Positions 1 through 8,251 of a stretch of 64,000 nt of DNA are shown one piece after another. The position numbers and the translations under genes were made by a program. Under the pieces are notes generated by a model. The model saw only the letters and a list, made by a program, of their open reading frames with translations. It ran no database searches and was not told where the DNA came from. The DNA is from Streptomyces luteolifulvus (GTDB lineage Bacteria > Actinomycetota > Actinomycetes > Streptomycetales > Streptomycetaceae), in NCBI RefSeq assembly GCF_008806595.1, contig NZ_VZRB01000002.1:372001-436000 (forward strand), written 5' to 3'. Position 1 is the stretch's first letter. The number at the start of each line of letters is the position of its first letter.

Positions 1-466
1 GATCGCCACCGTCTCGCAGTCCAAGGCGATCTCGACGCGTCAGTGGAGCACCGCTCCCCTGGTGGCCGGGCCGGGAGGCAAGACCGTCCAGCCGCTGGCG
101 ACGGCCGGGTGGGGCGTGGCGAAGGGCAGCGGGCACAAGGAGGCGGCCGTGGACCTGGTCGAGTTCCTCTCCCAGGGCGAGGCGTCGACGAACTTCACCA
201 AGAAGAACAGCCTCGTGCCGATCCTCAAGTCGGCCACCGGCGACCCCTTCTACCGGACCGGCCCGTGGGCCAGCTACGTCACCATGACCGAGCACCCGGA
301 GAAGTACCTGGTGGTGACCCAGCCGCGCGGCGTGGCGTGGTGGACCGAGTGGCAGCAGAAGGCCGACACGGACGTCCAGAAGATGATCCTCGGCAAGACG
401 AAGCCCAAGGAGCTGCTGGCGGGCTGGGACGCGTACTGGACCGAGAAGTGGCAGCAGGAGCAGTAG
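1..466 (+). CDS. carbohydrate ABC transporter substrate-binding protein, C-terminal part
   Basis: The gene enters from the left edge; codons are in phase from base 2 and 154 residues are visible before TAG. The fragment reads as the C-terminal lobe of a family 1 extracellular solute-binding protein: a helix-rich stretch with a KEAAVDLVEFLSQ segment followed by Trp-rich helices, as is usual where such proteins close over a sugar. Two MalF/MalG-type permeases follow directly with a 2-nt gap and then a 4-nt overlap, so this is the binding protein of one sugar importer operon. In the family the protein is a lipoprotein outside the membrane that delivers an oligosaccharide or sugar derivative to the permease pair. 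The substrate cannot be read from this fragment, and no ATPase gene follows; Streptomyces sugar importers often share one MsiK-type ATPase, which is an inference here. Confidence 0.85.
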   Translation, partial: IATVSQSKAISTRQWSTAPLVAGPGGKTVQPLATAGWGVAKGSGHKEAAVDLVEFLSQGEASTNFTKKNSLVPILKSATGDPFYRTGPWASYVTMTEHPEKYLVVTQPRGVAWWTEWQQKADTDVQKMILGKTKPKELLAGWDAYWTEKWQQEQ

Positions 467-468
467 GC

Positions 469-1461
469 ATGTCCGTCGCGTCCACACCGACGAAGGCGGC
501 CACGCCTGGCACGGGCAGCGCCTCCCGCAGGGGAGGCGCCCCCCGAGGGCGGGGCCGCAGGCGGGAGTTCACCTCTCGGCGCGGCCTGCAGATCGCCGCC
601 TACATGGCGCCGGCCGCCGTCTTCGTGGCGGTCTTCACGTACTACCCGATGCTCGCGGGCGGTCACATGGCCTTCCGCAACTGGAAGCTGACCGACCTGA
701 CCGACACGTCCTGGGTCGGCCTGAAGAACTTCCGCGACGTCTTCGCCGACCCCGCCTGGGGCACCGTGCTGGGCAACACCGCGGTCTGGGTGATCGGTTC
801 GATCGTCCCTCAGCTGGTGATCGGCTTCGCTCTGGCCCTGTGGCTGCGCCGCCGCTTCCGCTTCCGCGGCCTGTACCAGGCGCTGATCTTCTTTCCCTGG
901 GCGATCTCCGGTTTCCTCATCGGCATTCTCTTCCGGTGGCTGTTCAACAGCGAGTTCGGCGTCGTCAACGACCTGCTGCAGAAGGCCGGTCTGATCGACG
1001 AGCCGATCGCCTGGCTGGCGGATCCCGACACGGCGATGGCGGCGGTGCTGATCGCCAACGTCTGGTACGGCGTCACCTTCTTCGCGATCATGATCCTGGC
1101 CGCCCTCCAGTCGATCCCCGACGAGTTGTACGAGGCGGCGGCACTGGACGGAGCCGGCAAGGTGCGCACGCTCTTCCGGATCACCGTCCCCTACATCCGG
1201 ACCACACTGGCACTGACCGTGCTGCTCCGGGTGATCTGGATCTTCAACTTCCCCGACCTGATCTTCGGGATGACCGCCGGTGGGCCGAACAACGAGACAC
1301 ACATCGTGACCACCTGGATGATCAAGATCACGCAGCAGGGCGACTACGGCAGGGCCTCCGCGCTCGGCCTCCTCGTGATGGCCGCGCTGCTGGTGTTCGC
1401 CGTGTTCTTCCTCCTGGCCACGGGAGAGAAGAAACGAGAGAAGAAAGGGGCGAGGCCGTGA
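469..1461 (+). CDS. sugar ABC transporter permease, MalF-like
   Basis: A 330-residue inner-membrane permease. After a basic cytoplasmic N-terminus of about 36 residues (Arg/Gly rich) there are six predicted membrane segments, the first at about residues 44-66. The cytoplasmic EAA loop that docks on the ATPase is clear at about residue 222 (EAAALDGAG followed by the F-RIT-P tail). The ATG lies 2 nt after the stop of the binding-protein gene, and the stop overlaps the next permease start as GTGA, indicating one translationally coupled operon. By family knowledge it forms the translocation channel with the following MalG-like protein. The imported sugar is unknown. Confidence 0.92.
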   Translation: MSVASTPTKAATPGTGSASRRGGAPRGRGRRREFTSRRGLQIAAYMAPAAVFVAVFTYYPMLAGGHMAFRNWKLTDLTDTSWVGLKNFRDVFADPAWGTVLGNTAVWVIGSIVPQLVIGFALALWLRRRFRFRGLYQALIFFPWAISGFLIGILFRWLFNSEFGVVNDLLQKAGLIDEPIAWLADPDTAMAAVLIANVWYGVTFFAIMILAALQSIPDELYEAAALDGAGKVRTLFRITVPYIRTTLALTVLLRVIWIFNFPDLIFGMTAGGPNNETHIVTTWMIKITQQGDYGRASALGLLVMAALLVFAVFFLLATGEKKREKKGARP

Positions 1462-2294
1462 TCGGCAAGGAGACCGCGGGCGGCCGGGCCGTCCGGTTCA
1501 CCTTCCTCGGGGTGTGGTTGCTCTTCACCGTCTTTCCGCTCTACTGGATCACCGTCACCTCGCTCAAGGCACCCGGCGACATCTTCCGCTTCCCGATCGC
1601 CTACTGGCCCGAACACTTCTCGCTGGAGAACTACAGTGGCCTGTTCGGCACGGCCGACTTCGGGACCTACCTCACCAACAGCCTCGTGGTCGCGGTGGTG
1701 GCGGGCGCGGCCGCCACGGCGATCTCGATGCTGTCGGCGTATGTGCTGGCCCGCTTCGAGTTCCGCACCAAGTCGGCCCTGCTGATGGCCGCCCTGGTCA
1801 CCCAGATGATCCCGTCGTTCATCGCGCTGGGACCGCTCTACCTGCTGATGACCGACCTGAAGCTGGTCGACAACCGCCTCGGACTGATCCTCGTCTACAT
1901 CGCCGTGTGCATCCCCTTCTGCACGGTGATGCTGCGCGGCTTCTTCGAGAACATCCCGGACGCGCTGGAGGAGGCCGCCATGATCGACGGGCTGTCCCGG
2001 TTCGGGGCACTGTTCCGGGTGCTGCTGCCGGTGATGCGTCCAGGGATCGTGGCCGCGTTCATCTTCAACTTCGTCAACTGCTGGAACGAGCTCTTCCTGT
2101 CGGTGACGCTGATGAACAGCGACAGCAACAAGACCGTCCCCACGGCCCTGAACGGCTTCATTTCCAGCTTCAACATCGACTGGGGCTCGATGTCGGCGGC
2201 GGCCGTGCTCACCATCCTGCCCACGATGGTGCTGTTCGCCGTCGCCAGCAGGCACATCGTCCAGGGCCTGACGTCCGGAGCGGTGAAGGGCTGA
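1458..2294 (+). CDS. sugar ABC transporter permease, MalG-like
   Basis: A 278-residue permease starting at a GTG that overlaps the upstream stop by four bases. The N-terminal membrane helix (FTFLGVWLLFTVFPLYW) leads into a periplasmic segment, and the family EAA loop is at about residue 172 (EEAAMIDG with the downstream LP). The conserved C-terminal helices around NFVNCWNELFLS are typical of MalG/CUT1 permeases. It pairs with the preceding MalF-like protein. The reading frame immediately after its TGA is occupied by a lipoprotein remnant with no start codon, so the operon's 3' side seems to have been rearranged. Confidence 0.92.
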   Translation: MIGKETAGGRAVRFTFLGVWLLFTVFPLYWITVTSLKAPGDIFRFPIAYWPEHFSLENYSGLFGTADFGTYLTNSLVVAVVAGAAATAISMLSAYVLARFEFRTKSALLMAALVTQMIPSFIALGPLYLLMTDLKLVDNRLGLILVYIAVCIPFCTVMLRGFFENIPDALEEAAMIDGLSRFGALFRVLLPVMRPGIVAAFIFNFVNCWNELFLSVTLMNSDSNKTVPTALNGFISSFNIDWGSMSAAAVLTILPTMVLFAVASRHIVQGLTSGAVKG

Positions 2295-2339
2295 GCACTG
2301 ACGTACGGCACCGGCCGTGCGTGCCCCCGTGGTCACGGA

Positions 2340-3191
2340 CTGCTGTCCGCCTGCGGTGGAAATGACGCCACCGACGCGGGAGCCGGCGCATCGTCATCCG
2401 TATCCGGGGGAAGTGAACTGTCCTTCCAGAACGGCACGGCGAAGCAGAACAACGCGCCTGCAAAGACCGGTGACTTTGCACCCGACGCGGCACCCGCTGT
2501 GGCGGCGAAGAAGCCGGTGGCCCGCAAGTGGGTGCAGCTGTCGGCCGGACGCGCCGGACAACTGGATCCGGTCGTGGTCAATGGGGCCGGCTTCACTCTG
2601 TATCGGTTCGACAAGGACACGGCAGATCCGTCGAAGTCCAACTGCAGCGGGGAGTGCGCGACCACCTGGCCGCCGTATCTGGTCGCGCGTGGCGGGAAGG
2701 TCTTCCTCGACGGGATCGACAAGTCGGCGATCGGCTTCATCGAGCGCGACGGTGCCTTCCAGGTCACCCTCGGCGGCTGGCCCGTCTACCTGTTCAACAA
2801 GGACACGAAGTCCGGGGACACCAACGGCCAGGGCGTGGGCGGCACTTGGTTCGGCGTCAAGCCGGACGGCGAGAAGGCCGGCGACGGACAGGCCGGTGCC
2901 GATAGCGGTTCCGATGCTGGTGCCGATGCCGGTTCCGACCCCGGTCCGAAGGCCTCGCCCGCGAGCAGCGCCACCTTCTTCCAAGGTCCGAACTTCGCCG
3001 ACCCCTCCCAGGGAGTGGCAGGTCCCGGCTGCCGGAACGTCCGCTTCTCCGGCTCGCTCCAGGCCGGCGGCGCCCTCAAGATCTGGGACGGAGCCAACTG
3101 CACGGGCAACGTCCGGATCGTCAATGGGAACGTCCAGGATCTCTCCGGTATCGGATTCGGCACGGTGAAGTCCGTTCGCTTCCTCGGCTGA
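2340..3191 (+). pseudogene. lipoprotein with 'secreted repeat' domains, 5'-truncated
   Basis: An open frame runs from just after the permease stop to TGA at 3189. The recognisable protein begins with a lipobox-like LLSACGGN, then a Gly/Ala/Ser linker, two copies of the short hydrophobic repeat of PF03640-type secreted lipoproteins (GAGFTLYRFDKDT and GGWPVYLFNKDT, with a CSGEC-TTWPP segment between), and a C-terminal Cys-containing beta domain (GCRNVRFSGSL, ANCTGN). What should precede the lipobox, a start codon and a hydrophobic signal helix, is absent: upstream of it there is only LTYGTGRACPRGHG before the permease stop in the same frame. The first in-frame ATG/GTG is GTG 2499, which would make a cytoplasmic fragment of 230 residues. 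I read it as a lipoprotein gene that lost its 5' end. Confidence 0.6.
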
Positions 3192-3245
3192 AACGTGCCC
3201 TTGGCTGAGGTGGGGGCCAATGCGTCGGCGAGAGAGGTACCCCCG

Positions 3246-3604
3246 ATGCACTCGTCACGCCGGTCGCGATGGGTAGGCGCCGGTCTCACGGTTCTGGTCA
3301 TGCTCCTGGTGGCCAACTGCACGCAGGCTCAGCGTCAGTTGCCCGCCTTCTCCAACCCGGTCGTCCCCGGACTGTGGACACCGGACCGGATGGCGGAGGC
3401 GGAGAGCATCGACAACCCGGTGGCGAACAACGTGGGTGAGGATGCCGGAGTCTCGGACCCGGAGCCCGCAGCGGTACCCGCGGCGGCCGAGAAGACGCCC
3501 TACCGTGACAACGCGGCAGTGATCGGAAAGCTCTTCTTCGACACCCCTGGCGGACCGAGTGTCTGCTCCGGATCAGCCGTCGAGGATCCCGCCCGTCCCG
3601 GTGC
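3246..3604 (+). pseudogene. trypsin-like secreted serine protease, N-terminal remnant
   Basis: From ATG 3246 the frame encodes a basic N-region, a hydrophobic signal helix ending VANCTQ, a prosegment rich in Pro/Ala/Glu, and then VIGKLFFDTPGGPSVCSGSA followed by VEDPARPG. That is the start of the chymotrypsin fold found in Streptomyces trypsin-like proteases (the family continues with a TAGHC histidine motif). Here homology stops at about base 3600, before the catalytic His. The remaining frame to 3689 is composition noise that runs antisense through another broken gene. The catalytic triad is therefore absent and the gene cannot make an active protease. Confidence 0.65.
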
Positions 3605-4712
3605 CCGTGTGTCGTCAGAGCGTCACGGCAGTGGTCGAGCGCCTGCTGGTGCTGCCCGAGCAGGGTGTGGCACCAGCCGACGGCGTTGAGCGCTGCGGCG
3701 GTGCGCGCGCTGTGGCCGGCAGCCCGCTGGAGAGCGAGAGCCTGCTGGGCATGGGAGAGCGCTGCCTCCAGGTCGCCGTGCCGCTCGGCCACCCAGCTCA
3801 GCTGGCGATGGCTGTCTGCGCAGGCGGTGACCTCACCGGCCGCGGTGAACAGCTCCACCGCACGCTCCATGCGCCGGCGCGCCTCTTCGGTCCGGCCCAG
3901 CTTGGTCGCGGCCCGTGCCAGACTCCGGTGGACGTGTGCCTGGGCACAGGGATCACCGAGACGCTCTGCCGCTAGTGTCCGACGGTCCAGGCGAGCTGCC
4001 AGGTGTGGGTGTCGACCCCGTGCGCGGCTGCCGTGCCGATGGCCGCCATCAGGACCGCCCGTTCGGCGTCGAACCAGGCCGCGGCCCGGCTGGAGTGCCC
4101 CGGTTCCGAGGCGAATTCCTCGGCCCGGACGCCCCGGGAGGGGTCGGGCGGCACGATCGCCTGCCGGTCGGGAGAGTAAGCCCGGCCTGCGCGGTGGGCA
4201 GAGTGCAGATAGTGATCGAGGACGCGGGCCCGGGCGGCGTGGTGCTCCTCCGGCGCGTCGGCGGAATGGGCCAGCTCGCCGGCGTAGGTGCGCAGCAGGT
4301 CGTGGGCGGCGTACCGGCCGGGTGCCCGTTCGTCCACGAGGTGCGCTTGGGTCAGTTCGGTCAGCAGGTGATGGGTGTGGGGGACGGTGAGGCCCGCGAG
4401 GCTCGCGGCGGCGGCCGACGAGGTGTCCGGGCCCGGATGCAGGGCGATCAGCCGGAACAGCCGCGCGGCGGCAGGGGTGAGGGCGTGGTACGAGGACAAG
4501 AAAACGGCCCGTACGTCGACCGCCGCGTCAGTGTCACTGAAGGCGTCCAGACCGCGGTGACCGTCGGCGAGTTCACCGGCGAAGGTTGCCAGCGGGAAGG
4601 CCGAGCGGGACAGGGCCCGAGCCGCCGCGATGGACAGGGCAAACGGCAGCCGGTCGCAGTGTTCGATGATCTCGTCGACAGCCGACGGCTCGGCGGCCAC
4701 CTCAGCAGGACG
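3605..4712 (-). pseudogene. AfsR/SARP-like NB-ARC-TPR regulator, broken internally and at both ends
   Basis: Read leftwards from 4712, the frame shows the C-terminal part of an NB-ARC ATPase (EIIEHCDRLPFALSIAAARA, the GLPLAL-type motif), a winged-helix/ARC2 region (LSSYHALTPAAARLFRLIAL), HDLLRTYAGELA and the linker to the repeats, ending WQLAWTVGH then TAG at 3972. The TPR region follows at once in a different frame (LAAERLGDPCAQAHVH, then MERAVELFTAAGEVTA and LSWVAERHGDLEAALSHA), with the segment normally joining the two missing. An internal deletion of roughly 30-40 codons with frameshift is therefore likely. The DNA-binding and P-loop N-terminus is replaced by a sigma-factor remnant and the C-terminus stops at a protease remnant. 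Confidence 0.75.
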
Positions 4713-5192
4713 GAGGAAGCAGCCCTGCTGCGCTTCGCCACGACGCTCACCTTGGGCGACGTCCACAGTGCCGAGGACCTCGTACAGGAAGCTCTGTTGC
4801 GGGCCTGGCGGCAGGCGGAACGACTCATATCGACCCAAGGACTTGCGCGGCCCTGGCTCTTCACCGTCGTACGGCGGCTGGCCATCGATGGTCTCCGGGC
4901 CCGTCGCACGCGTCCGTTCGAGTTGAGTGCGTCCGACGTGGACCTGGACGTCGAGGGAGTTCCCGATGTCGGCGAACGCATGGTCACGGCGTACGTGTTG
5001 AGGGAGGCGATGGCGGAGCTGGCCCCGTACCACCGCGAGGTGCTGGTGCACCGGTACTACCTCGATCACAGTGTTGAGGACACCGCGGCGGTGTTGAGCA
5101 TCCCGATCGGCACGGTGAAGTCCCGTACCAGCCATGCGTTGAAGGCGCTGCGCCACGTCTTGACGTCCCAGGGATTCCACGCGCGCCGGTAA
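4713..5192 (+). pseudogene. ECF RNA polymerase sigma factor, N-terminally truncated
   Basis: The frame ending at TAA 5190 contains sigma region 2 from its middle onward (SAEDLVQEALLRAWR, the core-binding and -10 helix), the linker PWLFTVVRRLAIDGLRAR, and an intact region 4 (LAPYHREVLVHRYYLDHS, then a helix-turn-helix IPIGTVKSRTSHALKALR). The first 30 or so residues of region 2 are missing: recognisable sequence starts at EEAALLRFATTL, precisely where the opposite-strand NB-ARC remnant ends, and no plausible start codon or ribosome site lies there. By family it would have been a SigL/SigC-type ECF factor of about 180 residues. It is probably not functional unless fused to the upstream open frame. 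Confidence 0.7.
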
Positions 5193-5203
5193 AGAGTGCC
5201 GGC

Positions 5204-5345
5204 GTCCGGGCCGCCGGCGCGGTGGGCGGTCGACAGTCCGCAGTCGGCCGCGGGCAGTGGGCAGTGGGGGCCGGACCGCTGCCGGCGTACGGCCGACTGC
5301 CGACGTACGGCCGACTTCCGCCGTACGCCGGTCGCGGGCGCCGTC
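5204..5345. repeat. short imperfect repeats in an intergenic region
   Basis: Between the sigma remnant and a convergent secreted-protein gene lie short direct repeats. GTCGACAGTCCGCAGTCGG and CGGGCAGTGGGCAGTGG are followed by three near copies of a CGTACGGCCGACTKCC unit (GCGTACGGCCGACTGCCG, ACGTACGGCCGACTTCCG, CCGTACGCCGGTCG). No ORF with a ribosome site fits. Similar CGAC/CGGT-rich short repeats recur at 13476-13535. Confidence 0.5.
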
Positions 5346-5422
5346 GGTCAGGAGTGCAGCGGCAGACGTTCCTCGGGCGCGCCCTGACCCCAGTCGCCGG
5401 ATGGGCTGCCGCCACCCTCGAC

Positions 5423-6274
5423 TTAGTTCACGTCTACGTAGTCAGTGGAGGAGTTGCTGGCGCCGGTCGTGGTGTTGCCGCTGTAGCGCCAGCGCCAGGT
5501 GCCGTCCTGGGAGGCGGTTACCGTGGTCTTCAGATAGCCGGTACTACTGGCGGTTACCGACTTGACCGTGGTGTAGGTGCTGGAACCGGCGGGCTTGAAC
5601 TGCAGTTTCACCAGTCGGCCGCCGTAATTGTCGTAGCGGTGCAGACTCCAGTTGGCGCGCTGCACGGTGCCGGTGACAGTGATGGGCGTGCCCTTGGTGA
5701 CGGGCTCCGGGGAGGCGTTCATGTTCTGGATGCGCGAGGCACGCTGGAGGCGGACCGTCGCGGAGAGCAGGTCGGTGTCGTAACCGCCGCCCTTCTTGAT
5801 GGCTGTGCCGACGGACTTCCAGTCGGTGGCGTCACTGTTGACGAGCTTGTTGCCATTGCCGCCCGGCATGTTGTCGGGGTCGATGGTCATCGTCTCGTCG
5901 CAGTCGCGGTAGGTGTAGCCGCCCGCGGAGGATTGGCTGCAGCCCCACCGGGTCGTGAAGACCGCGAGGTTGTACTCGTTGGTCCCGTAGGTGCCCCGGT
6001 ACGCGTTGACCCACCAGCTGTCGAGGGTCACGTTGCTCTTCACCGTGTACGTCAACGGGGCCTCGACCTCGGCGCTGATGCCGACGACGATGGGCTTGCC
6101 GTTGTTGAACACGACGTTCGAGAACGAGATGTCACTGTCGGCCGCGTGCGCGGCCGGCGCCGTGAGCCCCACGCCCACCAGCGCCATGCCTGCGGCCGCC
6201 GCCGCGGCGGCGGTGTATCGCGCAGCCGAGGGTCTGCGCCGCTGCGGAGCAGCAGCCAATATTGAAGTGGTCAA
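5423..6274 (-). CDS. secreted beta-rich protein of unknown function
   Basis: A 283-residue exported protein. The N-terminus has a basic stretch (QRRRPSAAR), an Ala-rich hydrophobic helix and an AHA-ADS signal peptidase site at about residue 45. The mature part is rich in Thr, Ser, Tyr and Asn, with two apparent beta domains. The first has a Cys pair (WGCSQSS-YTYRDCDET). The second (about residue 190 onward) begins PVTKGTPITVTGTV and ends WRWRYSGNTTTGASNSS, which is the style of a C-terminal Ig-like or calcium-independent stalk domain of Streptomyces secreted proteins. No catalytic motif is visible. It is convergent with the sigma remnant and divergent from the next small genes. The exact start could be slightly downstream, before the hydrophobic core. 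Confidence 0.8.
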   Translation of the reverse strand: MTTSILAAAPQRRRPSAARYTAAAAAAAGMALVGVGLTAPAAHAADSDISFSNVVFNNGKPIVVGISAEVEAPLTYTVKSNVTLDSWWVNAYRGTYGTNEYNLAVFTTRWGCSQSSAGGYTYRDCDETMTIDPDNMPGGNGNKLVNSDATDWKSVGTAIKKGGGYDTDLLSATVRLQRASRIQNMNASPEPVTKGTPITVTGTVQRANWSLHRYDNYGGRLVKLQFKPAGSSTYTTVKSVTASSTGYLKTTVTASQDGTWRWRYSGNTTTGASNSSTDYVDVN

Positions 6275-6505
6275 TCCCCACCCCTGAGTCGAGTGTCCGC
6301 ACGGCGGGCGGGCTGCCCGCCGCGGGAACTCTAGATCATCCGGGGCGACGCCTGGGACCCCTTACGCAATTCCGACAAATCGGTCGCCGACCCGAAGGTG
6401 CTGACCGCCGCCTTCGGTGGGCGGTTGGACGACGGGTCGATCGCGGGCCAAGGTGCCAGACCGCGATTCGGCGACAGTCCGCCTCGGCACTCGTAGGCTG
6501 GCTGG

Positions 6506-6799
6506 ATGCCCAAGCCGATACGGATGAGCCGCCGCACGTGGGTTGCCGCGTGGGCCGTGCTGTGCGCGGCCGGCCTCGCCGCCACCGCCGAACTCAACGC
6601 CTCATCGGGCCCGGACCCACAGCCCCAGGAAACCGTCAGCGCCGAGTGCGCCGAGTACATCGCGGACATCGAGAGGCAGCTGGCCAAGGCCAAGCAGGAA
6701 GGCAAGGGAGACGGAGTGGTGGCCTTCTCGCGAGTCCAGGTCGGCACCGAGGACGACTGCCGCGATGAGCTCCGCAATCACTTCGGGGGCGATCGGTGA
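6506..6799 (+). CDS. small exported or membrane-anchored protein, unknown
   Basis: A 97-residue protein with a basic start (MPKPIRMSRRTW), one hydrophobic helix (AAWAVLCAAGLAATAEL) and a short hydrophilic C-terminal domain with two cysteines (SAECAEYIADIERQLAKAK and TEDDCRDELRNHF), which could form one disulfide outside the cell. A TAGGCT box lies six bases before the ATG, so the transcript is probably leaderless. Its stop overlaps the start of the next small gene as GTGA, suggesting a coupled pair. No family was recognised. Confidence 0.6.
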   Translation: MPKPIRMSRRTWVAAWAVLCAAGLAATAELNASSGPDPQPQETVSAECAEYIADIERQLAKAKQEGKGDGVVAFSRVQVGTEDDCRDELRNHFGGDR

Positions 6800-6981
6800 G
6801 CCGCGGTAGCCGGCTCGTCGCGATGGCAGGGCTGGCCCTCGTCGGTGCCGGGGTGATCATCGCCGTGGGTGCCACGTCGGAACCGGAGCCGCGGCCCACG
6901 CCGCCGCGGGTGTACTCCTCTTGTCTGGCGGCCGACACCAAGCCGATGCCTGCGGACGACGACCCGTGCGATGGCCGCTGA
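6796..6981 (+). CDS. tiny membrane-anchored protein coupled to the previous gene
   Basis: A 61-residue ORF beginning at a GTG that overlaps the preceding stop (GTGA). It has a basic N-terminus, a single hydrophobic helix (LVAMAGLALVGAGVIIAVGA), a Pro-rich linker (EPEPRPTPPR) and a short tail with two cysteines (SSCLAADTKPMPADDDPC). The design, one signal-like helix plus a small two-Cys exterior, mirrors the previous gene, so the two may act together outside the membrane. The function is unknown. Confidence 0.5.
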   Translation: MSRGSRLVAMAGLALVGAGVIIAVGATSEPEPRPTPPRVYSSCLAADTKPMPADDDPCDGR

Positions 6982-7050
6982 AGAAACGCCTGTGCGACCG
7001 TCCACCGCAGGTTGGCCGTCGGCTGGGACACGGCGCCCAGCGGGTCGGCT

Positions 7051-8163
7051 TCACGGCAGGTCGCGCAGCGGAGCGTAGCCGCGCTCGAACAAGGCCTTGG
7101 CGCCGTGGCGGAACGCCAGGTTGCGCACGGCGGGGGGCAGGGACCTGGTGCGGTCGCGCCGACGGGTCTGCCGTTGCACCCACCGGGTGCGCGGAAGCCT
7201 GCGCTGGACGTACCGGCGCAGGAGTTCCTCGGTGTCGCCCCCGCCGGCCAGTACCTCGGCGAGAACCTGAGCGTCCTCGACGGCCATGGCGACTCCCTGA
7301 GCCATGTTGGGCGAACTGGCGTGGGCCGCGTCCCCGACCAGTACGACGCGTCCGCGCGCCCATGTCTCGCACCTGACCTCCTCCACCGGTGAGAAGTAGG
7401 CCTCGTGGGCGTCGGGTGTGGCCAGCAGGTCGCGTACGCGCTGGTCATAGCCGGAGAAGAGGCGGGCAAGGCCGGCGGCAGTGGTCGGGTCCTCGGGTGA
7501 GGGGGCCGCCACGTCGGCGTAACAGCACACCCGGCCCCCGGAGACGGGGTAGGCGAGGAAGGCCGTCCCCGGACCCAGCCACACGGTCCACCGGTCGATG
7601 TCGGCGGCGTCGCCGGTCAGGAAGCGCCAGCTGGCCTGCCCGAGGTAGCGGGCAGCGGCCGCGGGATCGACCAGTTCTCGCAGGCTCGACCGTATGCCGT
7701 CCGCTCCCACCACCACGTCGTACCGGGCGCTGCCGCCATCGCTGAACTCCACCTGCACACCGTCGTCGGAGTGCTTGAGCGAATCCACGGTGACACCGTG
7801 GCGGACGGGCACCGGCACGATGTCCTGCAAGGCGGCGTGGAGGTCGCCTCGGGTGATGCCCACGCAGCCGGCGGTTCCCCGCCACAGGTCGGCCATGTCG
7901 ATGTCGGCCAGCGCCCTGCCCCGGTGGTCCATCAGCCGCTGGCCGGGCACGGGCGCGCCCAGCGCGCTGAGGTGCTTGCCCAGCCCCAGTGCGGTCAGCG
8001 CGCGGACGCTGTTCCCGGGCAGGAAGAGCCCGGCTCCCGCGGTTCGGCTCTCGGGGGAGCGTTCGATGACGTCGACGTGCATTCCCTCGCGGCCGAGCGC
8101 GATGGCGCTCGCCAGGCCTGCGATACCGGCTCCGACCACAAGGACTTCAAGGTGACTGGACAT
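7051..8163 (-). CDS. FAD-dependent monooxygenase (PHBH/aromatic hydroxylase-like)
   Basis: A 370-residue flavoprotein. It has an N-terminal Rossmann motif VVGAGIAGLASAIALGREG with the acidic residue VDVIERS closing the beta-alpha-beta fold. The second FAD/NADPH motif VVGADGIRSSLR lies near residue 160, and the third motif GRVVLVGDAAHASSPNMAQG near residue 285 carries the pyrophosphate-binding GD. This order is that of class A flavin monooxygenases, which hydroxylate aromatic or polyketide substrates using NAD(P)H and oxygen. The ATG is preceded by GGGAGATCCGC, a good ribosome site. No biosynthetic cluster genes adjoin it, so the substrate is unknown. Confidence 0.9.
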   Translation of the reverse strand: MSSHLEVLVVGAGIAGLASAIALGREGMHVDVIERSPESRTAGAGLFLPGNSVRALTALGLGKHLSALGAPVPGQRLMDHRGRALADIDMADLWRGTAGCVGITRGDLHAALQDIVPVPVRHGVTVDSLKHSDDGVQVEFSDGGSARYDVVVGADGIRSSLRELVDPAAAARYLGQASWRFLTGDAADIDRWTVWLGPGTAFLAYPVSGGRVCCYADVAAPSPEDPTTAAGLARLFSGYDQRVRDLLATPDAHEAYFSPVEEVRCETWARGRVVLVGDAAHASSPNMAQGVAMAVEDAQVLAEVLAGGGDTEELLRRYVQRRLPRTRWVQRQTRRRDRTRSLPPAVRNLAFRHGAKALFERGYAPLRDLP

Positions 8164-8251
8164 GCGGATCTCCCGTACGGCTTTTGGAGTTACGTTCCGC
8201 ACTACGGCCTGGTCGACGGCGGGGTTCACGTCCGCGATCCACCGGCCCGCT

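Noticed and set aside
3915..5192. A 425-residue plus-strand protein ending in the sigma factor
   Set aside because: Only the last 160 residues are sigma-like; the first part is antisense of the AfsR remnant and has no ribosome site.
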